This document shows, one piece after another, positions 1-11,521 of a DNA stretch of 64,000 nt. Location: positions 9,431,501 through 9,495,500 of the forward strand of contig CM072339.1 in the NCBI GenBank assembly GCA_036874045.1, written 5' to 3'. Within the stretch, counting starts at the first letter, position 1; each line of letters begins with the position of its first letter. The notes under the pieces are model-generated. The model saw only the letters and a list, made by a program, of their open reading frames with translations. It was not told the origin of the DNA and did not search any database. Position numbers and translations under genes: made by a program. Source of the DNA: Cymodocea nodosa. Its lineage: Eukaryota > Streptophyta > Magnoliopsida > Alismatales > Cymodoceaceae.

Positions 1-119
1 TTGTTTTTAAACAGAAATTAATATCTGAGCATACGTTTAACTTTCTTGATTTAAGGCTCAAGTTGTTTTAAAGTTTTTAGACTATTTAAAATCAAATAGG
101 ATGAAAAATTTAAGGTAAG

Positions 120-2378
120 ATGGCTACTGGTAATGGTAATTTTTCTTTATATGAAGGCCAAAATCGTAATCGTCCTCGTTTATTTGATAGAATACATTTT
201 GAATATTGGAAATATAGGATGACTATTTTTCTTCAAAGTATAGATCATAAGTTGTGGTTCATGATTTCTAAACCATATACTCCGTTAACTACTCCTTATA
301 ATACTTGGACAATTACTGAAAAAGAAAATGAAACGCTGAATGTTAAGGGTTTAAATATTTTATTTTGTGCATTAAGTTATGAACAGTTTAGTAAAGTGTC
401 GACATATAAATCTGCTTATGAGGTGTGGCATGCATTAGAAGTTTCACATGAAGGTACTTCTCAAGTTAAAGAGACTAAAACAAACATGTTGATTCATAAG
501 TATGAACTCTTTAAGATGTATGAAGACAATAATATTTCTGAGATGTTTTCCAGATTTCTTGATATCATAAACTCTTTAAAATGTTTAGGAAAGAATTTTG
601 AACAGAAAGATTTGATGAGGAAAATTCTCAAATCCCTAAGTTCTAAATGGTCTCAGAAAGTAACATCAATTGAGGAATCATGAGATTTAAATGTTTATAC
701 TATGAATGAACTTATAGGAAATTTAACAGCTTATGAAGTTCAATTAAATGAATCACTAAGTCATAACTAACTAAAAATAAAGAAAGAAATAGCCTTCAAA
801 ATTAATTTAGATTCTAATATATCTATTGATTCTGACGAGGACTTGATTTTGCTGACTAGGAAATTCAAGAAAGCATCGAAAGCTAGGAAACAGCTAATGA
901 ACAAAATTGATAAACCCTGAACGTCAAAATCACTGAATGATAAGAATTCTTCTTCTAGAAAGTATGTATGTTACAACTATAAGAAACCTGGACATCTTTC
1001 TCTAGACTATCCTATGAGGAAAAATGAAAAGCAAAGTAAGACAAATCAGAAGAAGACGGCTCAGAAAACTCAGAAAAAGTTTTACAAGAAAAAGGCTTTG
1101 AAGGTCACTTAAGATGACACGTCTGAAGAGTGTGAATATGAGGAATCAGCATCAAAATCTTCACATTCAGAAGAAGAATAAGAGTTAAAAGACGTTGCTC
1201 ATGTGTGCTTCATGGCAGATGAGTCTGAGGTAATATCTGATCTTGAAAGTCATTCAGATTTCAACTTTGATGAATTATTATGTGCTTATCATGCATTATT
1301 ACAAAAACTTAAAGTATGTAAATTGGAAAATAAGAATATTAGAAAATCTTCATCCATTATGGAAGAAGAAAATTGTTTCCTGTCTACTACTTTAGAAAAG
1401 TTTAAATGTGATAATAAAAATCATGCTAGAGATTTGCAAAAATTTAGATTTAATGAATGTATCTTGCATGAACAAATACAGAATATAAATGCTGAAAAAT
1501 TAAAGATAGAATCTGAAAATGAAATGTTGAGAAACAATATAAATGAACTTGAATTAGAGATAGATAAATTAAAACTAAGAGAGCTAGATTTAAATTCTAC
1601 CATTGAGAAATGGAATTTAAGTCAAACTAAGTTAGATAAACTAACTAGTACCCCTGCGGTGTCTTATAAATTTGGCTTAGGATTTGATTATCCTGAATAT
1701 CCTGAATCTCAAGCTAATAAAGGATTTATTAGTAGCAGTTCAAGTAAATCTAAGACTAAAATTCCTTTTATTATGAATCAAGGTAATAAATATGTAGAAG
1801 TAAGTACTTCAAGAGATGAATCATGGAGTAATAATATAAATCAATGTGATTTGTCAAATTGTACTTCTAACATGACTATAAATGTTTCTAAAAATCTTGT
1901 TTCTTGTTCTGGAAATTCAGTTTCTAATGTTTCTAAAATTTCAAACAATTGTAGTAAACTGGAAATTCAGAAACCTGAGCATGTAATTCAATATACTGGT
2001 ATTAGACCAATTACTCATTCTACATGTGATAAATCTGAAAATTTTTCTGCGGAAAAAGATTTTGTATACACTGAAAATTCAAATACAAGTTCAAAATCTT
2101 GGTATGAACTTAATGAAATGTATGAGCATGACCAAAATAAATTAACATTTGATAAAAATCTGTTTGGTCTTGATTATACTACATCTGAAACCGAAAAGAA
2201 TGATTGTAAAAGCAATAATGCTATATGTGAGTATGAAGCTAATGATAAATCAATAGTACTTACAACTAATAAGAATTTAAATGATAATGTTAAACTATTT
2301 TTAAACAAAAAGAAGAAATATGCATTTAATGAACTTGGTCCTCAACAACATTGGGTACCAAGAAAAGGCTTTTCTTAA
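120..2378 (+). pseudogene. Sirevirus gag, broken (copy A)
   Basis: Gag is the structural protein that packages the element RNA in cytoplasmic virus-like particles. ATG at 120 follows the leader and matches the ATG of the copies at 13591 and 59732. The first 187 codons carry the UBN2/DUF4219-type gag fold (IHFEYWKYRM near the start, later FSRFLDIINSL). A TGA at 681-683 ends this frame. Codons from about 684 to 1202 are recognisable against copy E but hold several more stops. The zinc knuckle near 967-1010 is degenerate, with two of its cysteines missing. From 1203 the frame is open for 391 codons: an acidic, coiled-coil-like stretch, then a Ser/Asn-rich tail. It ends with TAA at 2376-2378, in the same frame as the protease that follows. 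Confidence 0.85.
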
Positions 2379-2390
2379 TTTGTGTTGTAG

Positions 2391-3291
2391 GAGGAAACAA
2401 CATCGAAATGGATATTGGATAGTGGAGCGTCAAGTCACATGACCGGACAGAAAAGTCTACTACAAAATTTTACAAAGACCATGAAAGGAAGTGTAACATT
2501 TGGTAACAAAAGCAAAGATAAAATCATAGGTATGGGCAATGTTCAAATAACTCCTACTTGTGTTATTTCAAATGTACTATATCTAGAAAACCTAGGATTT
2601 AATTTGCTGAGTGTCATAAAACTAACTGAAAATGAATATTATGTAGTGTTTGAAGATAATGTATGCAAAATAATTGATAAAAATACAGATGAAATTAAGT
2701 TTATTGCTAAAAGAAAAGGTTCTATATGTATTTTATCTTTACCTTCTGGTGTAGTTGATTTAAATTCATGTTTGCTAGCTAAAACTAGTGATGCATATCT
2801 ATGGGATAGAAGGATTGGGCATATAAATATGAAACTGTTACATAATCTATCAAAAAAAACATTTAGTGAGAGGTTTACCAAAGATTAAATACTCGAAGGA
2901 CTTTATGTGTGATGCATGTGAGTTAGGTAAACTTCATAAAAACTCTTTTAAATCCAAAACTGATATTTCAAGCAAGAGAGTCTTAGAACTTATACATATG
3001 GATCTGTTTGGACCAACAAGAATCATGAGTCTTGGTGGTAAATGGTATGTATTTGTTTTAGTAGATGACTTCTCTAGATACACTTGGGTATATTTTCTAG
3101 CATCGAAGACAGAAGATTTTGAAAAGTTTAAAATGTTTTGCAATTTTGTTCAAAATGAACAGAGTGTCTCTATTCCAAAACTTTGGAGTGATCATGGAAC
3201 TGAATTTGATAATGATCAAATGGATAATTATTGTAATGAGCATGGCATTGATCACAGATTTTCTTTTCCAAGAGCACCGTGTCAAAATGGT
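2391..3291 (+). pseudogene. pol 5' part: protease and first part of integrase (copy A)
   Basis: The aspartic protease motif DSGASSHMTG lies near 2415-2444, preceded by EETTSKW from 2391. The pre-integrase zinc domain follows: an HI-H pair near 2818-2840 (first residue altered) and CDAC near 2908-2919. The frame breaks at an eight-A run near 2852-2859, longer than the A run of copy B at 15117-15120, and continues one frame away from about 2866. The integrase core begins with the first catalytic Asp in HMDLFGP (about 2995) and reaches the second in SDHGTEFD (about 3187). The catalytic Glu lies beyond the inserted solo LTR. A TAG at 2388-2390 sits just before the protease. Confidence 0.88.
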
Positions 3292-4287
3292 TGTTGAGTA
3301 TTTTTGTTTTGATAATGTGTGCTGAATGAAAATAATCATATTTGCTCAATTACTATTGCTTGTGAAAAGAAATTAAAATCATCAATTAATACAGAAAAAG
3401 CTTACTGATATAAATACTTGTCTGTATTAGATCTGAAGTTAATAACTAGTCGTTTCGATGCATTAATTTCTCATTTAGCTAAACGTTAAGTTAACGTGTG
3501 TTTTTATTGAAAAGCATGATATATTTTAATGTTATATCTTCTATATCATGAATAGTGCATGTTTAGACAACTCGTTAAGTTAGAGTTTTGTTTGTATAGA
3601 GGTCACGTGAGAACTCGTTAAGTTAGAGGCTTAAAGGTTAAAATAGGTCATGTGAGTAAAAGAAGTGACGAACTCATTAAGTTAGTGTTATACACGTGGT
3701 GAAATTATAAGTTACAAATGCTGTATTGTATCACGTGAGGAGCACATGTTTAACTCGTTAAGTTAACATAACTAAACACGTTGAGTTGCTATATTGAACA
3801 CTAAGGCAATGCGTTAGGTTAGCGTTATAAACTTAAGTTGTTATTTTTGCACGTTGTAAAATTCTTATTATAAAAATATTTGTTTATTACTGGTTCGTTG
3901 AGTTATCATAACACAACGGAGATGGTTCATTGAGATAGCATAACACCACGGACTTAGTTCGTTGAGTTAGCTACAGTACTTGTCACATGAAATGGCACAT
4001 GGTGAACTCGTTAAGTTAGAAACGTTAAGTTATATATATATACTTGTGTTACTCGTTTAGTTAACATTAAAGTAACGACTTCTTATTACATTGATGAAAA
4101 ACTTTTGGACCAGAAAGTTTATTTTCAGGAAATTTTTCAGAGATCCAAGACTAATGATTAAAGAAAATTCGAAATATAAACGTGAGTTAGAATGTGTGTG
4201 TTTCGATGAAGGAAAAAGAAAAGACGTGGAGATGTGGAAAACTGGTAGTGGTTAAACGTGAAGGATATGCATGAAATGAAGATACAG

Positions 4288-4295
4288 TATAAAAG
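4288..4295 (+). promoter_or_regulatory. TATA box of the family A LTR
   Basis: TATAAAAG followed by GCATAGAATTCTCG. The same box stands at 12608-12615 and 58964-58971 in the other two family LTRs. Its conserved place just upstream of the repeat blocks suggests it sets the start of the R region; this is inferred, not measured. Confidence 0.6.
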
Positions 4296-4308
4296 GCATA
4301 GAATTCTC

Positions 4309-4452
4309 GTTGATCAATTTATCCTTGCACACAAAACGAAAAGTCTTTTCAAGGATCAAACCATCCTTGCACACCAAAAAGTAAAATCTTTTCAAGGATC
4401 AAACCATCCCTACACACCAAAAGAAAAATCTTTTTCAAGGATCAAAAATACC
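4309..4452 (+). repeat. 43-bp tandem repeat in the LTR
   Basis: About 3.3 units of a 43-bp sequence with AAGGATCAAACCATCC at its core; successive AAGGATC starts are at 4351, 4394 and 4437. The shared LTR at 12630-12690 has about one unit and copy E (58985-59075) about two, so copy number varies within the family. The array lies directly after the TATA box, probably in the transcribed leader. Confidence 0.8.
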
Positions 4453-4488
4453 TCTTCGGGAAAAATTTCTCAAGTGGAAGAAAGTTCA

Positions 4489-4655
4489 GTGAAGCATAAA
4501 AAGGTAAGATTTTCGTCACTGAAGATTTGAAGTATCAGAAGAAAGCAAATTCGGTGAAGCATGAAAAGACAAGATTTTCGTCACTAAAGATTTGAAGTAT
4601 CAGAAGAAAGCAAATTTGGTGAAGCATGAAAAGACAAGATATTCGTCACTGAATA
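4489..4655 (+). repeat. 65-bp tandem repeat in the LTR
   Basis: Two full units and part of a third. GTGAAGC starts fall at 4489, 4554 and 4619, exactly 65 bp apart, each followed by AAGATTTTCGTCACT or a near copy. The homologous LTR of copy E (59120-59220) has fewer units. It follows the 43-bp array, so two independent expansions lie side by side. Confidence 0.85.
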
Positions 4656-4962
4656 ATTGCTGAAGAAGAAAAAGAAGAAGAAGAAAGATCTCAAACAAGG
4701 AGAAAAGTTTTAAATTCCGCAAATTAGTTTTCTCTATTTGTAGTTATGAAATTGTTTAGATGATATATGGTATCGAAATATAATTGCATCTACAATTTCT
4801 AAGGAGAATTGAATTGTATATTGTAATTGAAACCTTGAATAAAAATGATTTTATGAAAACAATGTCTCGACTTGTTTTTGAGTTTTAAAGTTTCAATTAT
4901 ATTTTAGAAAATATTAAAAATACACAATTCACCCCCCTCTTGTGTAGCCATACGATCCTACA

Positions 4963-7173
4963 ATGGTGTTGTTGAGAGAAAGAATAGATCACTTCAAGAA
5001 ATTGCTAGAACTATGTTGAATGAACATAAGTTACCTCAAAATCTTTGGGCTGAAGTAGTAAATACAACTTGTTATGTTATTAACAGAAGTCATTTAAGAC
5101 CTCATGTTAATAAAACTCCTTTTGAAATTATGTTTAATAGGGTTCCAAAAATTTCCTATACGAAATCATTTGGCTGTAAGTGTTTTATTCTTAATACTAA
5201 GGATAAAAGGGATAAATTTCAAGCCAAATCGGATGAAGGAATTTTTGTAGATTACTCTACTAGAAGTAAAGCCTATAAAGTATATAACAAGACTTCTAAG
5301 ACTATTGAAGAAACCCTCCATGTAAGCTTCAATGAAAATTCTTTTAGAGAATCTCAATCTAAAGTTGATAACGATGATTTGATCAATCTTCCAAAAGAGT
5401 TAGAGATCAATAGAGAGATTGATGATTTATCTGAGAAAATCAAAAATATGAACTTAAATGATCAAACTAATGATGAAAGTGATGTACCTTCAGATGTTGA
5501 TGCGAATATTGAGGAAACTCAGAGAAATTGGCGTTATTCTTCATCACATCCCATTACTCAAGTCATTGGTAATATTAATGAGGGAGTTAAAACTAGAGCT
5601 TCAGTAAATTTAAATAGTATGTGTATATTTGTTTCTATGGTGGAACCAAGGAATATACAAGAAGCATTATCTGATGAAAATTGGATAGTGGCAATGCAAG
5701 AAGAACTAAATCAATTCATTAGAAATGATGTATGGGAATTAGTCTCTCCACCAGAAAATTAGTCCATAATAGGTACAAAGTGGATTTTTAGAAACAAAAC
5801 TAATGAAACTAGTCAAATTATAAGGAATAAAGCTAGATTAGTTGCACAAGGGTATACATAGGAAGAAGGATTAGATTATAATGAAACATTTGCTCCTGTG
5901 GCTAGGTTAGAAAGTATTAGAATATTATTGACCTATGGTTGTTATATGGATTTTAAATTATATCAAATGGATGTAAAGAGTGCATTTCTAAATGGTTTAA
6001 TTAATGAAGAAGTCTATGTAAAACAACCACCTAGATTTGGAGGTATTAAAAATCCTGACTTTGTGTATAAATTGAAGAAAGCTTTATATGGTTTGAAGCA
6101 AGCACCTAGATCATGCTAGGAAAGATTGTCTACTTTTTTAATAGAAAAAGGCTATATCATGGGAAAAGTGGATCATACTCTATTTATTAAGAGAGATGGT
6201 AAAGATCAGATTGTTGTTCAAATATACGTGGATGATATAATCTTTGGAGCAACCTCTAATAAGTTGGTAGAAATATTCTCTAAAGAGATGACTAATCAAT
6301 TTGAAATGAGTATGACAGAAGAACTTTCATATTTTCTAGGACTTCAAATTAAGCAAATGGATAAAGGTATATTTTTAAATCAGGAAAAATATGCAGATGA
6401 AATGCTTAAGAAATTTAATTTTAATGATACATGGATTCTAGGAACTCCTATGAGTACTTCTTTAAAGTTAGATATTGATGACATAGGAAAATCTATAGAT
6501 CAAAGAAAATACAGAAGTATGATTCATTCTTTACTTTATTTGACTGCTAGTAGACTGGATATTATGTTTACTGTGTGTGTTTGTGCTAGATTTCAATCTA
6601 ATCCTAAAGAATCACACTTAATTGCAATTAAAAGAATATTTAGATATATACAAGGAACTAAAAATTTCAAACTGTATTATTCTAAGGATAGTTCAATAGA
6701 TCTTATAGGATATACTAATGCTGATTATGCAAGATCTAAATTTGATAGAAAGAGTACCAGTGGCACATGTCAATTATTGGGAAATAATTTGGTGTCATGG
6801 TTTAGTAAAAAGCAAAACTATGTAGCACTTTCTACTACAGAAGCTGAATATGTTGTTGCTACACTGTGTTGCACTCAAATTCTATGGATAAGGCAAACTT
6901 TAGAAGATTTTGGATTATCTTATGATATAATTGAGATTTATTGTGACAGTAGTTCTACAATAAATCTTTCCAAAAATTCTGTATTACATTCAAGAGCAAA
7001 GCATATAGAGGTTAGACATCATTTTCTAAGAGATAACGTAATTAAAGGAAAAATTAAATTAGAATTTGTCTAGTAAAAATCAATTAGCTAATATATTTAC
7101 AAAACCTCTAGACGAAAATACATTCTGCAACATAAGATTAAAATTAGGTATTTGTAGGCTATGTGATGTGTAA
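4963..7173 (+). pseudogene. pol 3' part: integrase end, reverse transcriptase, RNase H (copy A)
   Basis: Integrase resumes with VVERKN, which carries the catalytic Glu, and runs through the C-terminal zone (KTPFEIMFN, DEGIFV) to about 5630. Reverse transcriptase follows, with QMDVKSAFLNG near 5967, ALYGLKQAPRS near 6078 and the catalytic YVDD at 6225-6236. RNase H has STSGTCQLLG near 6753 and TEAEY near 6838, and the gene ends with TAA at 7171-7173. Breaks seen: TAG at 5761-5763, TAG at 5859-5861, TAG at 6117-6119, and a frameshift near 7068-7072. The stops at 5859 and 6117 recur at the same places in copy B, so they predate the separation of A and B. Confidence 0.9.
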
Positions 7174-8754
7174 AATGCTTAAACTCCACATTAAAAAGAT
7201 AAATATTATTGATGATGTTGTTCACCTCATAGATATTATATACTTATTATAAATATCTAAAGTAATATCTAAACTGCTGTTTAAGATACTATGTATTTAT
7301 TGTAAAATCATAGTAGTATCTTATTGATTTTAAGTAGTTTATCAATTTTAATGGTTTTTACGATTTTAAGTGGAAGTGTAAATGAAAAACATTAAATACT
7401 TCTAACATTCTGAAATTTTGATTAAATGTTTTCTTTGAATCAAGGAAAATGCATATGATCATGCATAAATTTGACTTAATTAATTAAACTTGTAGAATAA
7501 GTTATATGTAACTCATCTTAAACTGTTAATCAAAAGTATAAGCTTATTGAAACTAATTCATATTCTCAGTACAATCATAGAAGTAAAAATTGTATGAGAT
7601 TTGTGTTTTATTGCATCTGTATTAATGGAATACATATATACTGTGCTTAAAATGAAAAGTACTTACAAAGTAAAAATCTTTGAGAGTTTATTGATCGGTT
7701 TGATCACGAGCCTTTTGTACTTGAGCAGATAGGTATGTAAGGATTATTGTCCTCAAAAAGGATTCTTTAAATCTGGCAACCTAAGGTCCTAATCAAATAT
7801 GGGATTGTTGACTGAAAGCTCATTACACAGGTACATTAGAAAGCTCTTGTATGATTCAAGCTTTTCAAACTAACTTTTAAAGAAAATTATCAATATTCAC
7901 TATTTAAATAAAAAAAAATGTTGTTTCATTAATTACAGATATCTTTGAATCACATATAGTTTCTACCAATATGACTATTGATTTCTTGAATCAACATTAG
8001 TAATTTTGAAAACGTTTATTTGAGATACATTCTTTTATTCTCCTTGAGTTAATCACATTGAGTTCAAAGTTGTGTTTTGATTCGTATATAGTAGGAATTG
8101 ATTCTAGAAATCATTTTTGATGATGTCAAAATAACGGAAGTCTTTGAAAAGAAAATTTAAAAGTATAGTTATACTTAACATCAATTGTCACTACAAGTAT
8201 ATTTTGTATTTTGATTGAATATATTTGAACTATATTTGTAGGGGGAGGATTAACAATGTCGAAAACAGATTAATATAATTCAGAATACAAATCTTAGTTA
8301 ATCTGAATTAATGTCCTCTTAAAATCTTGATGAAATAATTTTTTTTTAAAAAAAAAGACATACAAACTATTTTAGATTCAAAGGACAAAATGTTTGAATA
8401 GTTTAAAATGTTCTCAAGATAATGTTAAGTTTTAGGAACGTTTCAGTTGGAAGCATTCGAAAATTGTTTTAAGTGTACTAACTAGACGTTATGTTACATA
8501 ATGTAATATGTAAAACTGCCTTTAGACAGAGTTTTACTCGTTAGGTTAGTTAACTCAACGAGTTATAATTGAATATTTCGGGTACCTTGATTGAATAAAC
8601 TTTATTCAATATTTATTTTATATCTAAACCCAACCTCTCTTCACATTGAGTTATTCACCTAAAAACCCTATTTAAACACTTATTACACGGGCACTTAGGT
8701 TATTTGTATACTTTGTCAAGTAAATCGTTCCTGCTTGTTGCTGTTACAACCTGC
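7174..8754 (+). other. Spacer between pol and the extra ORF (copy A)
   Basis: Noncoding in all frames as far as I can see. Copy B keeps its first 330 bp and copy E at least 560 bp. A core at about 7680-7870 (with GATCACGAGCCTTTTGTACT) is strongly conserved and also occurs on the minus strand at 50920-51100, in an Athila-like remnant. A polypurine block AGGGGGAGGATT sits at 8240-8251, far from the LTR; such extra purine blocks are typical of Sireviruses and could prime additional plus-strand synthesis. Near 8540-8570 there is a GTTAACTCAACGAGTTA hairpin-type motif. Confidence 0.75.
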
Positions 8755-11027
8755 GATGATGGTCTCCAAGTTCTACAAAGGTTGTGGCAGAGGAAAAGGC
8801 AAAAGCAGAGGAGATGCAACAGGACAAGAAATAGAGAATGATGAAGTTCCACGCACTTGGTTCAAGAAAATATTTCAAGTGGACAAAAGGTTAGCAGAAA
8901 TTCATAGTGAATATTTCTTTCCTAAAGGTATACTACATGAAGTTAGACAAGAACTCTAAAATACTGATTCTAGTATTACATACATGGGGATTTGAAGTAA
9001 ATTTGATCGAGAATACCGTATGAAGTGTGTTGAAATTGCATTTTTGGAACAGTATGCAAAATATTTGGAAAAAGGTGTAGGTTCATCAAATAGAACTCCT
9101 CAAACTCCTATAAATGGTACAAGACTACATGCATTTGAGGAAGAGCATGAATCAGCTATCCCCACTCATTTATATTCAAAACAAGTAAAATCAAATATTG
9201 CTGTAGACAAAACAAAAGTTGACAGTCTTTGAAAGGTCGTAGCAATAGAGAGTGCCTTAGAAGAATTAAAGTAAAAAACTTTTATGGAGCAATTTGAAAA
9301 GAAAACATCAATACTTGAAGAGGAGAAACAGAAATGTTATAGCACAAGAAAAATCAGAAAAATTATGTCTAAGGAAACAAAGTCTATTAGAAAAGGATAA
9401 TCAGATGAAAATTTATTTCCAAATGACAATGTATGTCTAGACATTGTACCTTATTATGCATCTGATAAACTCATCAGTTCTGAACACACTAAAATTGATG
9501 AAGATAATGAGACTTTATTTTCTCTTGCTAGAAAGCTTGAGAAGAAATACAAGTCAAATATGAGCTCAAGTTTTTCTATTAGTACAAGTCTTGATGATAT
9601 AGAAATTGGCAAATCAGAGCATCAGGCACCTGACATTGAACAAGTTATTGTAGATATAATTGACAATGTTGAGGTAGTAACTAGTTCATAGGCTGAATTG
9701 TCTAGAGTAGCAGATATTAAAAATGTTAAGACTCTAGAAGAGCTAAATGTTAACCAGCCTTCTTCAGAATCTATAAAAGCAGAGTCTGAGAATTCACAAC
9801 ACGAACCAACGGAAATTTCTATTGAACAAAATGAACAATTACAGATAGATACACCGACTGTAGAATTTGTGGAAAAATTAAACTCTGAAGATTCTATAGA
9901 GATTGAACAGATGAATGTTGAGCATATTGAAAATGTTCCTAACACTGTTGAAGTTGAAGAATTAAGCTTACCTGAGTAGCTTTAAGATAATATTTTGGAA
10001 GAGAAACAACATGACATTCATTTTGAAGAAGAGGTTCCTAAAGATGAATTAAACTCTGAATCACGGCTTCAGGTATCACCTTCTTTGTGTATAGTATTAA
10101 AAATTCAAGGTAATGTAATTCATTTTAGATCTGAAGAAGCATTGCAGAAATACAATAATCTGATTACATGTCAGATTCTACATGCTCATCCAATAAAGTT
10201 CAGAAATTTGATGGAAATAAGAGATCTGTTTGAGTTTCAAGGCCTCATTAAATTCTTGCCAATAGGAACGAAATGGAAGCAATACACAAAGCTTATTGCA
10301 GCTTTTTATAGCAATCTGGTCAAGAATGGAAATTTTCTGTAAACTCAAATAAATCAACAAGATTTTATATTATCTCTTGAGTTAATTTTTGAAGTTTTAG
10401 GATTAAAGAATGAAGGTGTTGTTGTTACGAACAGATTTGACATGATTAGACAACTGGAATGGAACATTTAGTCTTTATCAAAAATTCTAGATGTATATTC
10501 TAAAATGAGATTAATTGAAAATCTGAATGCAGAGGCAAGGTTTATTGCAAATATATTGTATGCAAATTTATTTCAGAGAGTTGGACACAATTTGGAAGTT
10601 AGCAGAAGCTCTTTATATGCAACTTATGGCCTGTTGAATAGAATTCAAATAAATTGGTTTGATATTTTTGTCTCAACTATAGCATATGAGTTCAAAGTTA
10701 TTTTATGGTGATGCTATATATAGAATCCTTGCAACCCAATTGACTTTATCCAACTGGCCCTTTGAAACTAAAGGCATGAGAGCATTTAGTGTTAAAGATT
10801 TGCAAAAATTTCAAGCCATGCATAAACCTCAATGACAACAACAACAACAACCTGATTATACAGAACATATACAACAACAACAACAAAGTTATTCAGTTCA
10901 AGTAGAACAGCAAACCTAGCTACCTACTGACTTAGATGCAGTGCTTAACGACATCAAAAATGATATTAGGCATCTAGGAGATAAAATATGTAATGCTATA
11001 AGTGATATACTTAGGAGGGGTCGATAA
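8755..11027 (+). pseudogene. Extra ORF after pol (env-like / putative plant transposon protein), copy A
   Basis: A broken ORF of about 750 codons. I take the double ATG at 8755 (MMVSKFYKG) as start, because the minus-strand copy at 30252 has the same double ATG. Visible parts: a basic Gly/Lys-rich N-terminus (GRGKGKSRGD), a long acidic middle (9240-10080), a conserved C-terminal domain (10140-10800: FYSNL, LKNEG, NRIQINW) and a Gln tail from CAA repeats. It ends RRGR-TAA at 11025-11027. Stops are scattered (for example 8957, 9230, 10340) with a frameshift near 10700. The position matches the env-like ORF of Sireviruses, but I see no signal peptide or clear membrane anchor. The C-terminal domain resembles what databases call a putative plant transposon protein domain; function unknown. 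Confidence 0.75.
10835..10886 (+). repeat. CAA repeats coding a glutamine tract
   Basis: Two runs of CAA (about 10835-10850 and 10871-10886) near the end of the extra ORF. The minus-strand copy at about 28090-28185 has the matching GTT runs with different lengths, so this is a conserved low-complexity tail with slippage. Confidence 0.8.
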
Positions 11028-11521
11028 TTGTTTTTGTTTGTTTCTGAATACAAAATGCACTATTTGTATTACTTGTTTGATTCATTGAACAATACATTTT
11101 TCTGTAAATGTGTTCAATTATTATTCTTATTTACAGAAAGAGTTGTTGTAAATATATCTCTTATATATATATATTCTCTGTAATTATCTTTTTGATTAAT
11201 GACAAAAAGGGGGAGAAATATTATAAAAAGATGATTATGATCTTAATTGCATATATATTATAAAAGGAGATGGTATTTAAATGGTTATTGTAATCTGATA
11301 GATGATAATTAGAAAACTGATACTTATATAATTATTGACATCTGAGAATTTTAGTTCTAAGAGGTAAAATTTACACAAACAATAGAAATAAGCTTAAGTG
11401 AACTTAAGTCAACAAACAAGTTTGTTGAATTAAAAGTTAACCCAACAAAGGTGCTTTGTTGAGTTAAACATATTTCATAATTGATTTAATATGGTTTTGT
11501 CATCATCAAAAAGGGGGAGAT
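11028..11521 (+). other. 3' untranslated part with two polypurine tracts (copy A)
   Basis: No ORF. An internal polypurine tract AAAAAGGGGGAGAAA lies near 11204-11218 and the LTR-proximal one at 11508-11521 (AAAAAGGGGGAGA then T). The second abuts the TG of the LTR and would prime plus-strand DNA synthesis. Between them, GTTTGTTGAATTAAAAG and TTTGTTGAGTTAAAC carry the TTGAGTTA motif. The stretch recurs on the minus strand at 18778-19318. Confidence 0.85.

Larger units (their letters stand above)
3292..4962 (+). mobile_element. Solo LTR of the copy A family, inserted in integrase
   Basis: A 1671-bp LTR without interior. It begins TGTTGAGTA and ends CCTACA, like the LTRs at 11522 and 57772. It is flanked by the perfect 5-bp duplication ATGGT (3287-3291 and 4963-4967). 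Comparison with copy B at 15541-15560 shows the empty site with one ATGGT. The intact duplication means a full element inserted here and its two LTRs later recombined. The LTR holds many CGTTAAGTTA-type motifs (about 3570-4060), CACGTG boxes (3603, 3693, 3732), a TATA box and two tandem-repeat blocks. The transcript-end region AT-rich at 4730-4920 is shared with the other family LTRs. Confidence 0.95.
1..11521 (+). mobile_element. Sirevirus-like Ty1/copia element, copy A (interior)
   Basis: This is the interior of a long copia retrotransposon. The order gag, protease, integrase, reverse transcriptase, RNase H, long spacer, extra ORF, polypurine tract is seen directly. The window opens inside the untranslated leader: bases 1-119 match the leader of copy B from about 13472, so the 5' LTR and primer site lie off the left edge. 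The gag, the reverse transcriptase wording around YVDD, the extra ORF after pol and repeated AGGGGGAG polypurine blocks (8240, 11209, 11511) are Sirevirus traits. The integrase is interrupted by a solo LTR. The 3' LTR is 11522-13389, which also serves copy B. Defective throughout. Confidence 0.88.

Noticed and set aside
9622-9945. Minus-strand Ser/Cys-rich frame
   Set aside because: Antisense shadow of the acidic middle of the extra ORF, with no counterpart in the inverted copy.
8755-11027. True retroviral envelope gene
   Set aside because: Position fits an env-like ORF, but I see no signal peptide, cleavage site or clear membrane anchor; the conserved part looks globular and charged.
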